From contig NZ_WHUG01000007.1 of the NCBI RefSeq assembly GCF_009380215.1, positions 186,001-250,000 on the forward strand: DNA of 64,000 bases, given 5' to 3'. This document shows, one piece after another, positions 17,844-26,240 of the stretch. A program made the translations under genes and the position numbers. Numbering within the stretch: the first letter of the stretch is position 1; each line of letters starts with the position of its first letter. This DNA comes from Rugamonas aquatica (GTDB taxonomy: Bacteria; Pseudomonadota; Gammaproteobacteria; Burkholderiales; Burkholderiaceae_D). The notes under the pieces were generated by a model, which saw nothing but the letters and a program-made list of their open reading frames with translations, was not told the DNA's origin and ran no database searches.

Positions 17844-18770
17844 TCAATCATCGTATCTCATACGTTGGGAAACGGCGACGCCTGCCCCGGGCGTGTCGTC
17901 GAACGGCGTATCGGCCACGCCTGGCGCCAGTTCCCCGGCCTGGCCGGGCGGCAGGCGATACAGGCCGCCGCGCGCGCCCAGCAGCAGCAACTGCGTCAAA
18001 TCGGCGCCACCGAAAGCCACGCCGGCCACCGCCTCGCGCGCCAGCACGACCTGCCTGTACACATGGCCGCCGGCGTCGTGCTGCACCAGTGAGCCGCCCT
18101 GCACGCTCCACAGCATATCGTCGCTGTCGACCATGGCCGCGCCCCGCTCCGCCGCCTGCGCGTACTCGCGAACGTCGCCGGTCTTGGCGCGCTCCGCGTC
18201 GTAAGTGCATTGCATGATGGCGCCCTTTGCCGCATCGGCGAAATACATGCGCGTGCCGTCGACGCTGAACGCGATGCTGGAAGCCGCGACCACCGCCGGC
18301 AAGGCCAGGCGCCGCAATCCATGGCGTGTCGAATACTGATAGAAGCTGCCGATGGGCCGCCGGTCGGCGCCGGTGTTGGCGGTGCCGAAGACAAAATAGC
18401 CATCGCGGTCGGTGCAGCCGTCGCTGATGACGGTGCGCGCTTCGGCGGCGTCGATGGTCGCCAGCACCTGCGCCTGGAGCGGGCGGGCGGGCTGTCCGGG
18501 CTCGGGCAGCTCCACCATGCCGAGGCGCTTGCCCAGGGCAAGCAGCATGCGTCCGGAGCGGCAGCAGGCGATCACGCCGGCGCTCTCCAGCAGGCGCACA
18601 CCCGCCGGCACCTCTTCGCCACCAGACCACGCATACAGCTGGCCGCCTTGCGGGTCCGGCCATCGCCAGCAGGCCGCGCGCGCGTCCCAGCGCAACGCGT
18701 TGCCGGCCAGGCCGGCGCGGATCAACAGGATGCCGGGCATGGGCGCGACGGCCGTACTGTGTGGACTCAT
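17844..18770 (-). CDS. SMP-30/gluconolactonase family protein
   Basis: A 308-residue six-bladed propeller protein. Typical pieces include GNALRWDARAACWRWPDPQGGQLY, ISDGCTDRDGYFVFGTANTG (metal-binding Asp region) and SIAFSVDGTRMYFADAAKG. Family members hydrolyse sugar lactones. Here it could open galactonolactone formed by galactose dehydrogenase. A second SMP-30 gene lies in the dgo cluster at 46461-47342, so the two may differ in substrate. It is diverged from the consensus at the N-terminus. Confidence 0.85.
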   Translation of the reverse strand: MSPHSTAVAPMPGILLIRAGLAGNALRWDARAACWRWPDPQGGQLYAWSGGEEVPAGVRLLESAGVIACCRSGRMLLALGKRLGMVELPEPGQPARPLQAQVLATIDAAEARTVISDGCTDRDGYFVFGTANTGADRRPIGSFYQYSTRHGLRRLALPAVVAASSIAFSVDGTRMYFADAAKGAIMQCTYDAERAKTGDVREYAQAAERGAAMVDSDDMLWSVQGGSLVQHDAGGHVYRQVVLAREAVAGVAFGGADLTQLLLLGARGGLYRLPPGQAGELAPGVADTPFDDTPGAGVAVSQRMRYDD

Positions 18771-18860
18771 GCTGCGGGAACTCCGGGTGGGTGACGTGAC
18801 CGCGCCAGTCTAAGCCCGCCGCGCACCCCGGAGATATGAATAATTCGGCGCCTGCCATGC

Positions 18861-18911
18861 CGATATCGAATACCTGCGTCGGGCCGGGTCAGCTATCCGA
18901 TATTGATATGG
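18861..18911. promoter_or_regulatory. Candidate regulator sites upstream of dgoD
   Basis: Two GATAT-rich elements, CGATATCGAATACC (18861-18874) and CCGATATTGATATGG (18897-18911), lie in the divergent gap between the lactonase gene and dgoD. They resemble but do not exactly match the TATC-N5-GATA sites elsewhere. No strong ribosome site precedes dgoD. Confidence 0.35.
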
Positions 18912-18991
18912 CTCCTTGCGAATTTATCATATTTCCAGTCTAGCAGCCGGGCTTAGACTGGGCACTGTTCCCGAACTTACTTCCCACACCT

Positions 18992-20140
18992 ATGAAAATC
19001 ATCAAACTGACCACCTACCGTGTACCTCCGCGCTGGATGCTGCTGAAGATCGAAACCGATGAAGGCGTTGTCGGTTGGGGCGAACCGGTCATCGAAGGCC
19101 GCGCACGCACCGTGGAGACGGCGGTACAGGAAATGGAGCCCTACCTGATCGGCCAGGATCCGGCCCGCATCAACGACCTGTGGCAAACCATGTACCGCGC
19201 CGGTTTCTATCGCGGCGGCGCCATCCTGATGAGCGCCATCGCCGGCATCGACCAGGCGCTGTGGGACATCAAGGGCAAGGTGATGGGCAAGCCAGTCTAC
19301 GAGCTGCTGGGCGGCCTGGTACGCGACCGCATGAAGATGTACAGCTGGGTGGGCGGCGACCGCCCTTCCGACATCATTGACCACATCCGCACCCTGCGCG
19401 AAGGCGGCTTCGACACCTTCAAGATGAACGGCACCGAGGAACTGGGCATGCTGGACACCGCCGCCGCCGTCGACAAGGCGGTCGAACGCGTCGCCGAAAT
19501 CCGCGCCGCCTTCGGCAACAGCATCGAGTTCGGCCTGGACTTCCACGGCCGCGTGGCCGCGCCGATGGCCAAGGTGCTGTTGCGCGAGCTGGAGCCGTAT
19601 CGACCGCTGTTCGTCGAAGAGCCGGTGCTGGCCGAGCAGGCCGAGTACTATCCGCGCCTGGCCGAGACCACGTCGATACCGCTGGCGGCCGGCGAACGCA
19701 TGTACTCGCGCTTCGAATTCAAGAACGTGTTCCACGCCGGCGGCCTGTCCATCGTACAGCCGGACCTGTCGCATGCCGGCGGCATCACCGAATGCCTGAA
19801 GATCGCCTCGATGGCCGAGGCCTACGACATCGCGCTGGCGCCGCATTGCCCGCTCGGCCCTGTCGCGCTGGCGGCCTGCCTGCAAGTGGACTTCGTGTCG
19901 TACAACGCCGTGCTTCAGGAGCAGAGCATGGGCATCCACTACAATCGTGGCGGCGAATTGCTGGACTATGTCCTCAACAAGGAAGACTTCCGCATCACCG
20001 ACGGCTATATGAAACCGCTGTCCAAGCCTGGCCTGGGCGTGGAAATCGATGAAGCGCGCGTGATCGAGGCAAGCCGCAACGCGCCGGACTGGCGCAACCC
20101 GGTGTGGCGTCACGCGGATGGCAGCGTCGCTGAGTGGTAA
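18992..20140 (+). CDS. dgoD: D-galactonate dehydratase
   Basis: A 382-residue enolase-superfamily enzyme turning D-galactonate into 2-keto-3-deoxygalactonate. It closely follows E. coli DgoD in sequence and length. Metal ligands D183 and E209 sit in GLDFHG and FVEEPV, and the third Glu is in AAGERM. H185 and the His of APHCPLGP are the catalytic bases. It is the entry enzyme of the De Ley-Doudoroff lower branch completed by dgoK and dgoA at 47-49 kb. GH35 follows 26 bases later. Confidence 0.97.
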   Translation: MKIIKLTTYRVPPRWMLLKIETDEGVVGWGEPVIEGRARTVETAVQEMEPYLIGQDPARINDLWQTMYRAGFYRGGAILMSAIAGIDQALWDIKGKVMGKPVYELLGGLVRDRMKMYSWVGGDRPSDIIDHIRTLREGGFDTFKMNGTEELGMLDTAAAVDKAVERVAEIRAAFGNSIEFGLDFHGRVAAPMAKVLLRELEPYRPLFVEEPVLAEQAEYYPRLAETTSIPLAAGERMYSRFEFKNVFHAGGLSIVQPDLSHAGGITECLKIASMAEAYDIALAPHCPLGPVALAACLQVDFVSYNAVLQEQSMGIHYNRGGELLDYVLNKEDFRITDGYMKPLSKPGLGVEIDEARVIEASRNAPDWRNPVWRHADGSVAEW

Positions 20141-20166
20141 AAAAAAAGAAAAATACTGGAGACCTC

Positions 20167-22686
20167 ATGTCATTTCTGTTACGCCGCCATTCGGGCGCCG
20201 CGCTGATCGCAGGCGTCCTGGCAGGCAGCACCGCCAGCGCCGATACGATGCTGTCCATCGACGCCAGTGCTGCCACGCCTGCACCAAAAGCGGCGGCTCT
20301 GCGCATGGGCAGTTCGGTCGCGCCCAACGGCGACAAGCTGGGAGCCAATGCGCGCTACCTCACCCGCAACGGCGCACCGTGGCTGCCGGTGGCGGGCGAG
20401 TTCCACTACAGCCGCACGCCCGCGTCGCAATGGGAAGCGGAGCTGCGCAAGATGAAGGCGGCCGGCATCGACATCGTCACCAGCTACGTGATGTGGAACC
20501 ATCACGAAGAGGTGGCGGGCAAGTTCGACTGGCGCGGCAACCGCGACCTGCGCCGCTACGTGCAACTGGCCCGCAAGGCGGGGCTGGACGTGGTGGTGCG
20601 TGTGGGTCCGTGGGCGCATGCCGAAGTACGCTACGGCGGCGTGCCGGATTGGGTGGTCAACGCCATGCCGACGCGCTCCAACGATCCGCAGTACATGGCG
20701 CTGGTGGAGAAGCTGTATGCGCAGATCGGCGCGCAGCTCAAGGGCCAGTTGTGGAAGGATGGAGGTCCCGTGATCGGCATCCAGCTGGAAAACGAATACA
20801 ACATCGATGGTCCCGGCAAGGGCGCGGCGCACATCGCCGCGCTGAAGCAGCTGGCGCTGAAGGCGGGCATGGATGTGCCCTACTACACCGTGACCGGCTG
20901 GGATGGCACCATCTACCCCAGTGGTGAAGTCACGCCGGTGTTCGGCGGCTATCCCGACGAGCCTTGGGGCACCAGCACCGCCGAGCTGCCGCCGAAGGAG
21001 ACCTACGCCTTCCGCTTCGACACCCGTGTCAGCGGAGACCTGGGCGCGCAGACCGCGGCCCATGCGCCCGGCACGGCGGAGACGGACAAGGACGTGACGC
21101 CCTTCCTCGGCGCGGAATACGGTGCGGGCCTGCCGTTCATGTATCGCCGTCGCACGGTGGTGTCGGCCGACGACATCGCGTCGATGCTGCCGGTGCAGCT
21201 GGGGTCTGGCGTGAACCTGATGGGCTATTACATGTTCCATGGCGGCCGCAATCCCACCGGCTTGGGCGGGACGTCGATGGAGGAGAGTACGCTCAGCGGC
21301 GGCTACAACGACACCACCATGATTAGCTACGACTTCCAGGCGCCGCTCGGGCCGGATGGCCAGCAGCGCAAGGTGCTGGAGAAGCTGCGTCCCTTCCATT
21401 TGTTCCTGCATGATTTCGGCGCGCGCCTGGCTCCGATGACGGTGCGCAAACCGGATGCATCGCCTGCCACGCCGGACGATCTGAAGACGCCGCGCTTCGC
21501 GGTGCGCAGCGAAGGCGATCGCGGTTTCCTGTTTGTGAACAATCACGTTCGCCAGTATGCGATGGCGGCGCAGCAGGCCACGCAGTTCTCGGTCAAGCTG
21601 CCCGGCCAAACGATTACCTTGCCGGCCACGCCGGTCGATATCGCCGATGGCGCGTACTTCATCTGGCCGCTGAATCTCGATCTCGACGGCGTGAACCTGG
21701 CCTACGCAACGGCGCAGCCATTGGCCTTGCTGGACCAGGGCAAGGCCGGCGTGGTGGCGGTGTTCGGCGCCAGCAGCGGCGTACCGGTGGAGCTGGCGCT
21801 CGACGCCGCGCTCGCACCGCAACTCCACGCCAACGCCGCGCAAGTCGCAGTGCACGGCGGCCGTGCGCTGGTGAGCGGCGTGCAGCCTGGCGCCGGCGCA
21901 GCGCTGACCGTGCAGCGTGCCGGCAAACGTCCGCTGACCATCGTCGTGCTGACGGCCGAACAATCGCAGCAACTGAGCGTGGCGGAACTGGGCGGCCAGC
22001 GCCGCTTGATCCTGAGCGGCCAGCAGACCTACGTGGCCGACGGCGCGCTGCAAATGCGTTCGACAGGCAGCAACAAGTTCCGCTTCGCCGTCTACCCCGC
22101 GCTGAGCAGCCAGCCGAAAGCCAGCACCGCCAGCCCGGCGTGGTGCGGCGCTGGCGACGCCACCGGATCGCGCGTCGCTTTGCGCGCAGCCACCAACGAC
22201 GGGATCTTCCAGACCTTTGAAGCCGAACTTCCCGCCCGCGATCTGAAAGCCAGCGTCACGCCAACCCGCGCCGCACAGGAAGCCGCGCCGATCGTCATCG
22301 GAGGCAGCGCCAAGGCCGCCGTCCAGCCGCTGCCGGAAAACTTCAAGGCCGCCGGTACCTGGCAGATCAACATCCCGCGCGAACAGCTGCGCGGGCTGAA
22401 CGACGCCCTGCTACAGATCGACTTCGTCGGCGACATCGGCCGCCTGTACTCCGGCACCCGCATGCTGGACGACTGGTACTACAGCGGCTACCAATGGCAA
22501 TTCGGCCTGCGCCAGGCCGGCGCCCTGCTCGACCAGCCGCTGACCGTCTCCGTACTGCCGCTGCGGGCGGACGCACCAATCTACTTGCCCAAAGAGGCGA
22601 GACCAAACTTTGCAGGACAGGCCCAAATCGCCACCGTGCGCAGCGTCAGCGTGATACCCGTGTATCAGCTGCGCGTTACGCCGTAA
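20167..22686 (+). CDS. Secreted glycoside hydrolase family 35 beta-galactosidase
   Basis: An 839-residue exported enzyme. A signal peptide precedes a TIM barrel beginning RYLTRNGAPWLPVAGEFHYSR. The acid/base is probably Glu210 in QLENEYN and the nucleophile Glu317 in LGAEYGAG, by family pattern. C-terminal jelly-roll domains hold the NFKAAGTWQINIPREQL segment. The ATG at 20167 follows CTGGAGACCTC. It releases galactose from beta-galactosides in the periplasm or outside, feeding the adjacent importer. It is cotranscribed with dgoD and the ABC genes by spacing. Confidence 0.92.
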   Translation: MSFLLRRHSGAALIAGVLAGSTASADTMLSIDASAATPAPKAAALRMGSSVAPNGDKLGANARYLTRNGAPWLPVAGEFHYSRTPASQWEAELRKMKAAGIDIVTSYVMWNHHEEVAGKFDWRGNRDLRRYVQLARKAGLDVVVRVGPWAHAEVRYGGVPDWVVNAMPTRSNDPQYMALVEKLYAQIGAQLKGQLWKDGGPVIGIQLENEYNIDGPGKGAAHIAALKQLALKAGMDVPYYTVTGWDGTIYPSGEVTPVFGGYPDEPWGTSTAELPPKETYAFRFDTRVSGDLGAQTAAHAPGTAETDKDVTPFLGAEYGAGLPFMYRRRTVVSADDIASMLPVQLGSGVNLMGYYMFHGGRNPTGLGGTSMEESTLSGGYNDTTMISYDFQAPLGPDGQQRKVLEKLRPFHLFLHDFGARLAPMTVRKPDASPATPDDLKTPRFAVRSEGDRGFLFVNNHVRQYAMAAQQATQFSVKLPGQTITLPATPVDIADGAYFIWPLNLDLDGVNLAYATAQPLALLDQGKAGVVAVFGASSGVPVELALDAALAPQLHANAAQVAVHGGRALVSGVQPGAGAALTVQRAGKRPLTIVVLTAEQSQQLSVAELGGQRRLILSGQQTYVADGALQMRSTGSNKFRFAVYPALSSQPKASTASPAWCGAGDATGSRVALRAATNDGIFQTFEAELPARDLKASVTPTRAAQEAAPIVIGGSAKAAVQPLPENFKAAGTWQINIPREQLRGLNDALLQIDFVGDIGRLYSGTRMLDDWYYSGYQWQFGLRQAGALLDQPLTVSVLPLRADAPIYLPKEARPNFAGQAQIATVRSVSVIPVYQLRVTP

Positions 22687-22714
22687 ATAAAAATATCAAC
22701 ACTGGAGATTCACA

Positions 22715-23686
22715 ATGAAACGTACCCTACTGGCCGCAGCAAGCCTGCTCCTGATGACCGCAGCCTACGCCGCCGAACCTGTCAAGATCGGCTTCCTCGT
22801 CAAACAGGCCGAGGAGCCATGGTTCCAGGACGAGTGGCGCTACGCCGAACAGGCGGCGAAAGAAAAGGGCTTTGCACTGGTGAAGATCGGCGTGCCGAAC
22901 GGCGAGAAGATGATCGCCGCCATCGACAACCTGGCCGCGCAAAAAGCACAGGGCTTCGTCATCTGCGCGCCGGACGTCAAACTGGGTACCGCCGTCGAAC
23001 GCGCCGCCAAGCGCAACAACATGAAAGTGATCTCGGTCGATGACCGCCTGGTCGACGGCGGCGGCAAGCCTATCGCCTCGATTCCGCACATGGGCATCTC
23101 CGGCTACGCCATCGGCAAGCAGGTAGGCGAAGGCATCGCCGCCGAAATCAAGGCGCGCAAATGGAACATGGCCGAAGTGGGCGCGATCCGCGTCGCCTAC
23201 GACCAGCTGCCGACTGCCAAGGAACGCACCATGGGCGCGGTCGATGCGCTGAAGGCCGCCGGCTTCCCGGTCGCGAACATCGTCGATGCACCGCAAGCGA
23301 AGACCGATACCGAAAGCGCCTTCAACGCCGCCAATATCGCGCTGACCAAGAACGCCCGCTTCAAACACTGGGTTGCCGTTGGCCTGAATGACGAAGCGGT
23401 GCTGGGTGCGGTGCGCGCCGCAGAAGGCCGCGGCATCAAAGCCGATAACATGGTCGGCGTAGGCATCGGCGGCGCCAAGGCCGCTCAAAACGAATTGAGC
23501 AAACCTGCGGCCACGGGCTTCTTCGGCTCCGTGATGATAAGCGCCAGAGAACACGGCTATCAAACCTCGGTCAATATGTACGACTGGATCACCGGCAAAG
23601 CCGTGCCGCCGGGCGAAGTGCTGACCAAGGGCATGCTGATGACCCGCGCCAACCAGGCCGACGTGCGCAAGCAGATGGGCCAGTGA
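22715..23686 (+). CDS. araF: AraF-like sugar ABC substrate-binding protein
   Basis: A 323-residue periplasmic binding protein with a signal peptide ending AYA. The mature N-terminus EPVKIGFLVKQAEEPWFQDE is very close to E. coli AraF, as are FVICAPDVKLG and HWVAVGLNDEAVLGAVRA. AraF binds L-arabinose and also D-galactose, so galactose is a likely ligand here given the surrounding galactonate genes. GGAG is 8 bases upstream. It is followed by araG after one base. Confidence 0.93.
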   Translation: MKRTLLAAASLLLMTAAYAAEPVKIGFLVKQAEEPWFQDEWRYAEQAAKEKGFALVKIGVPNGEKMIAAIDNLAAQKAQGFVICAPDVKLGTAVERAAKRNNMKVISVDDRLVDGGGKPIASIPHMGISGYAIGKQVGEGIAAEIKARKWNMAEVGAIRVAYDQLPTAKERTMGAVDALKAAGFPVANIVDAPQAKTDTESAFNAANIALTKNARFKHWVAVGLNDEAVLGAVRAAEGRGIKADNMVGVGIGGAKAAQNELSKPAATGFFGSVMISAREHGYQTSVNMYDWITGKAVPPGEVLTKGMLMTRANQADVRKQMGQ

Positions 23687-23687
23687 C

Positions 23688-25232
23688 ATGACCGCGTACC
23701 TTCAATTTGACCAGGTCAGCAAGGTCTTCCCGGGCGTGAAGGCGCTCAACGGCGTCAGCTTCGCCGCGCACGCCGGGCAGGTGCACGGCCTGCTGGGCGA
23801 GAACGGCGCCGGCAAATCCACGCTGCTGAAAATCCTCGGCGGCCAGTACAAGCCGGACGGCGGGCGCCTGCTGGTCGACGGCAAGGAGTGCCGCTTCACC
23901 AGCGCCAAGGACGCCATCGGCGCCGGCATCGCCGTGATCCACCAGGAGCTGCAATACGTGCCCGAACTGACCGTTGCGGAGAACGTTCTGCTGGGCCGCA
24001 TACCCACCCGTTTCGGCCTGCTGGACAAGCCGAAGGCGTACAAGATGGTGGCCGAGAAGCTGGCCGCCATCGGCGTCGACCTGGCGCCGGACGCCAAGCT
24101 GGCCGACCTGTCGATCGCGCAGCGCCAGATGGTCGAGATCTGCAAGGCCATCATGCAGGACGCGCAAGTCATCGCCTTCGATGAACCGACATCGAGCCTG
24201 TCGCACCGCGAAACCGAAATCCTGTTCCGACTCGTGAAGGAACTGCGCGCCGACGGCCGCACGCTGATCTACATCTCGCACCGTCTGGAAGAACTGTACG
24301 AACTGTGCGACGCCTGCACCATCTTCCGCGACGGCCGCAAGATCGTCACCCACGATGTGATGGCCGACGTGCCGCGCGATCGCCTGATCAGCGACATGGT
24401 GGGCCGTGAACTGAGCGACATCTACGACTACCGTAGCCGCCCACTCGGCGAAGAACGCCTGAAGATACAAGGCCTGAACGGCAAACACGTGAAAGGCCCG
24501 CAAAGCTTCTCCGTGCGCGGCGGCGAGGTGCTGGGCTTCTTCGGCCTGGTCGGTGCCGGCCGCAGCGAATTGATGCGCCTCCTGTACAACGCCGATGCCC
24601 GCAGCGCCGGCAGCGTGACGCTGGACGGCGCGGCCGTGTCGACCGCCGGCCCGTCCGCAGCGATTGCGGCCGGCATCGTGCTGTGCCCGGAGGACCGCAA
24701 GGAACAAGGCATCCTGGCCACGGCCTCGGTGGCGGAGAACATCAACATCAGCGTGCGCCGCAACGACCTGCTGGGCGGCCTGTTCCTGCGCCACAAGCGC
24801 GAAGCGGCGCTGGCCGAGGACTTCATCGCCCGCCTGCGCATCAAGACGCCCAACCGCCAGCAGGAGATTCGCCTGCTCTCCGGCGGCAACCAGCAGAAGG
24901 TGATCCTGGCGCGCTGGCTGGCCGAACCCGGCCTGAAGGTGCTGATCCTCGACGAGCCCACACGCGGCATCGACGTCGGCGCCAAGAACGATATCTACCG
25001 CATCATCCACGAAGTCGCGGAGCGCGGCTGCTGCGTGATCGTGGTGTCGAGCGAGCTGCCGGAGGTGCTGGGCATCTCCGACCGCGTGATCGTCATGCGC
25101 GAGGGCGAAATTTGCGGCGAACTGTCGCGCGCCGACGCCAGCGAAACCGAGGTGCTGCGCCTGGCCCTGCCCGACTCCACCGCCGCCACTAACATTAAAA
25201 CGCCCGCAATACCAACACGGAGCATCGCATGA
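23688..25232 (+). CDS. araG: AraG-like sugar ABC ATPase (two NBDs)
   Basis: A 514-residue ATPase with two nucleotide-binding domains. The first has Walker A GENGAGKST and a DEPTSSLS Walker B. The second has a degenerate P-loop (GLVGAGRSELMR), LSGGNQQKV and DEPTRGIDVGAK, typical of CUT2 importers (AraG, RbsA, MglA). It powers uptake through AraH. It overlaps araH by 4 bases (ATGA). Confidence 0.95.
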   Translation: MTAYLQFDQVSKVFPGVKALNGVSFAAHAGQVHGLLGENGAGKSTLLKILGGQYKPDGGRLLVDGKECRFTSAKDAIGAGIAVIHQELQYVPELTVAENVLLGRIPTRFGLLDKPKAYKMVAEKLAAIGVDLAPDAKLADLSIAQRQMVEICKAIMQDAQVIAFDEPTSSLSHRETEILFRLVKELRADGRTLIYISHRLEELYELCDACTIFRDGRKIVTHDVMADVPRDRLISDMVGRELSDIYDYRSRPLGEERLKIQGLNGKHVKGPQSFSVRGGEVLGFFGLVGAGRSELMRLLYNADARSAGSVTLDGAAVSTAGPSAAIAAGIVLCPEDRKEQGILATASVAENINISVRRNDLLGGLFLRHKREAALAEDFIARLRIKTPNRQQEIRLLSGGNQQKVILARWLAEPGLKVLILDEPTRGIDVGAKNDIYRIIHEVAERGCCVIVVSSELPEVLGISDRVIVMREGEICGELSRADASETEVLRLALPDSTAATNIKTPAIPTRSIA

Positions 25233-26212
25233 ACGTCTCACAATTGAATCCTGCCGCAGCGCCTGCGGTGTCCCAAGCCCAGCGCGTATGGCTGGTTGAA
25301 TACAGCATGCCGCTGGCTTACGTGGTGCTGTTCGCCGTGCTGGCCGCCACTGTCGAAAACTTCTTCTCGCTGACCAACGTGGTCGGCCTGATGCTGTCGG
25401 TGGCGCAGATCGGCATGGTCGCCTGCACCATGATGCTTTGCCTGGCCTCACGCGATTTCGATCTGTCGATCGGCTCCACCATCGCCTTTGCCGGCGTGCT
25501 TGGTGCGATCGTGCTGGAGCAAAGCGGCAGCGTGCTGCTGGCGGTGGGTGCTGGCCTGGCTGCCGGTGCGCTGATCGGCGCCTTCAACGGCGTGCTGATC
25601 GCCTACCTGCGCATCAACGCGCTGATCGCCACGCTGGCGACGATGCTGATGGTGCGCGGCCTCGCGTTCATCGTGTCGAAAGGCCAGGCGGTCGGCATCA
25701 ACAACGACGCCTTCATCAACTTCGGCGACACGCGCATCTTCGGCCTGCCGCTGCCGGTGCTGGTGTGCGCCTGCTGCTTCCTGGTGTTCGGCGTGCTGCT
25801 GAACCAGACCGTCTTCGGCCGCAATACGCTGGCCATCGGCGGCAATCCGGAAGCGGCGCGCCTGGCCGGCGTGCGCGTCGAGCGGCTGCGCGTGTGGATC
25901 TTCCTGCTGCAAGGCCTGGTGACGGCGATGGCCGGCTTGATACTGGCGTCGCGCATCACCAGCGGCCAGCCGAATGCGGCGCAGGGTTTTGAGCTGGATG
26001 TGATTTCGGCCTGCGTGCTGGGCGGCGTGTCGCTCCAGGGCGGCAAGGCGCGCATGTTCGGTGTGCTGATTGGCGTGCTGATTATGGGGACGGTAGAAAA
26101 CGTCATGAACCTGCTGGACGTCGACGCTTTCTACCAGTATTTGATGCGCGGCGTGATCCTGCTCGCCGCAGTACTGCTGGACCAGCTGAAGACCCGCGGC
26201 GAGCGCCGTTGA
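25229..26212 (+). CDS. araH: AraH-like sugar ABC permease
   Basis: A 327-residue inner-membrane permease of the BPD_transp_2 type with roughly nine to ten hydrophobic spans. The conserved loop GRNTLAIGGNPEAARLAGVRV and the ending GFELDVISACVLGGVSLQGGKA...MNLLDV are typical of CUT2 permeases. It is the last gene of the dgoD-GH35-araFGH run and overlaps araG. Confidence 0.95.
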   Translation: MNVSQLNPAAAPAVSQAQRVWLVEYSMPLAYVVLFAVLAATVENFFSLTNVVGLMLSVAQIGMVACTMMLCLASRDFDLSIGSTIAFAGVLGAIVLEQSGSVLLAVGAGLAAGALIGAFNGVLIAYLRINALIATLATMLMVRGLAFIVSKGQAVGINNDAFINFGDTRIFGLPLPVLVCACCFLVFGVLLNQTVFGRNTLAIGGNPEAARLAGVRVERLRVWIFLLQGLVTAMAGLILASRITSGQPNAAQGFELDVISACVLGGVSLQGGKARMFGVLIGVLIMGTVENVMNLLDVDAFYQYLMRGVILLAAVLLDQLKTRGERR

Positions 26213-26240
26213 TCTTCAGCCGTTTGTGGAAGCGTAGCCC

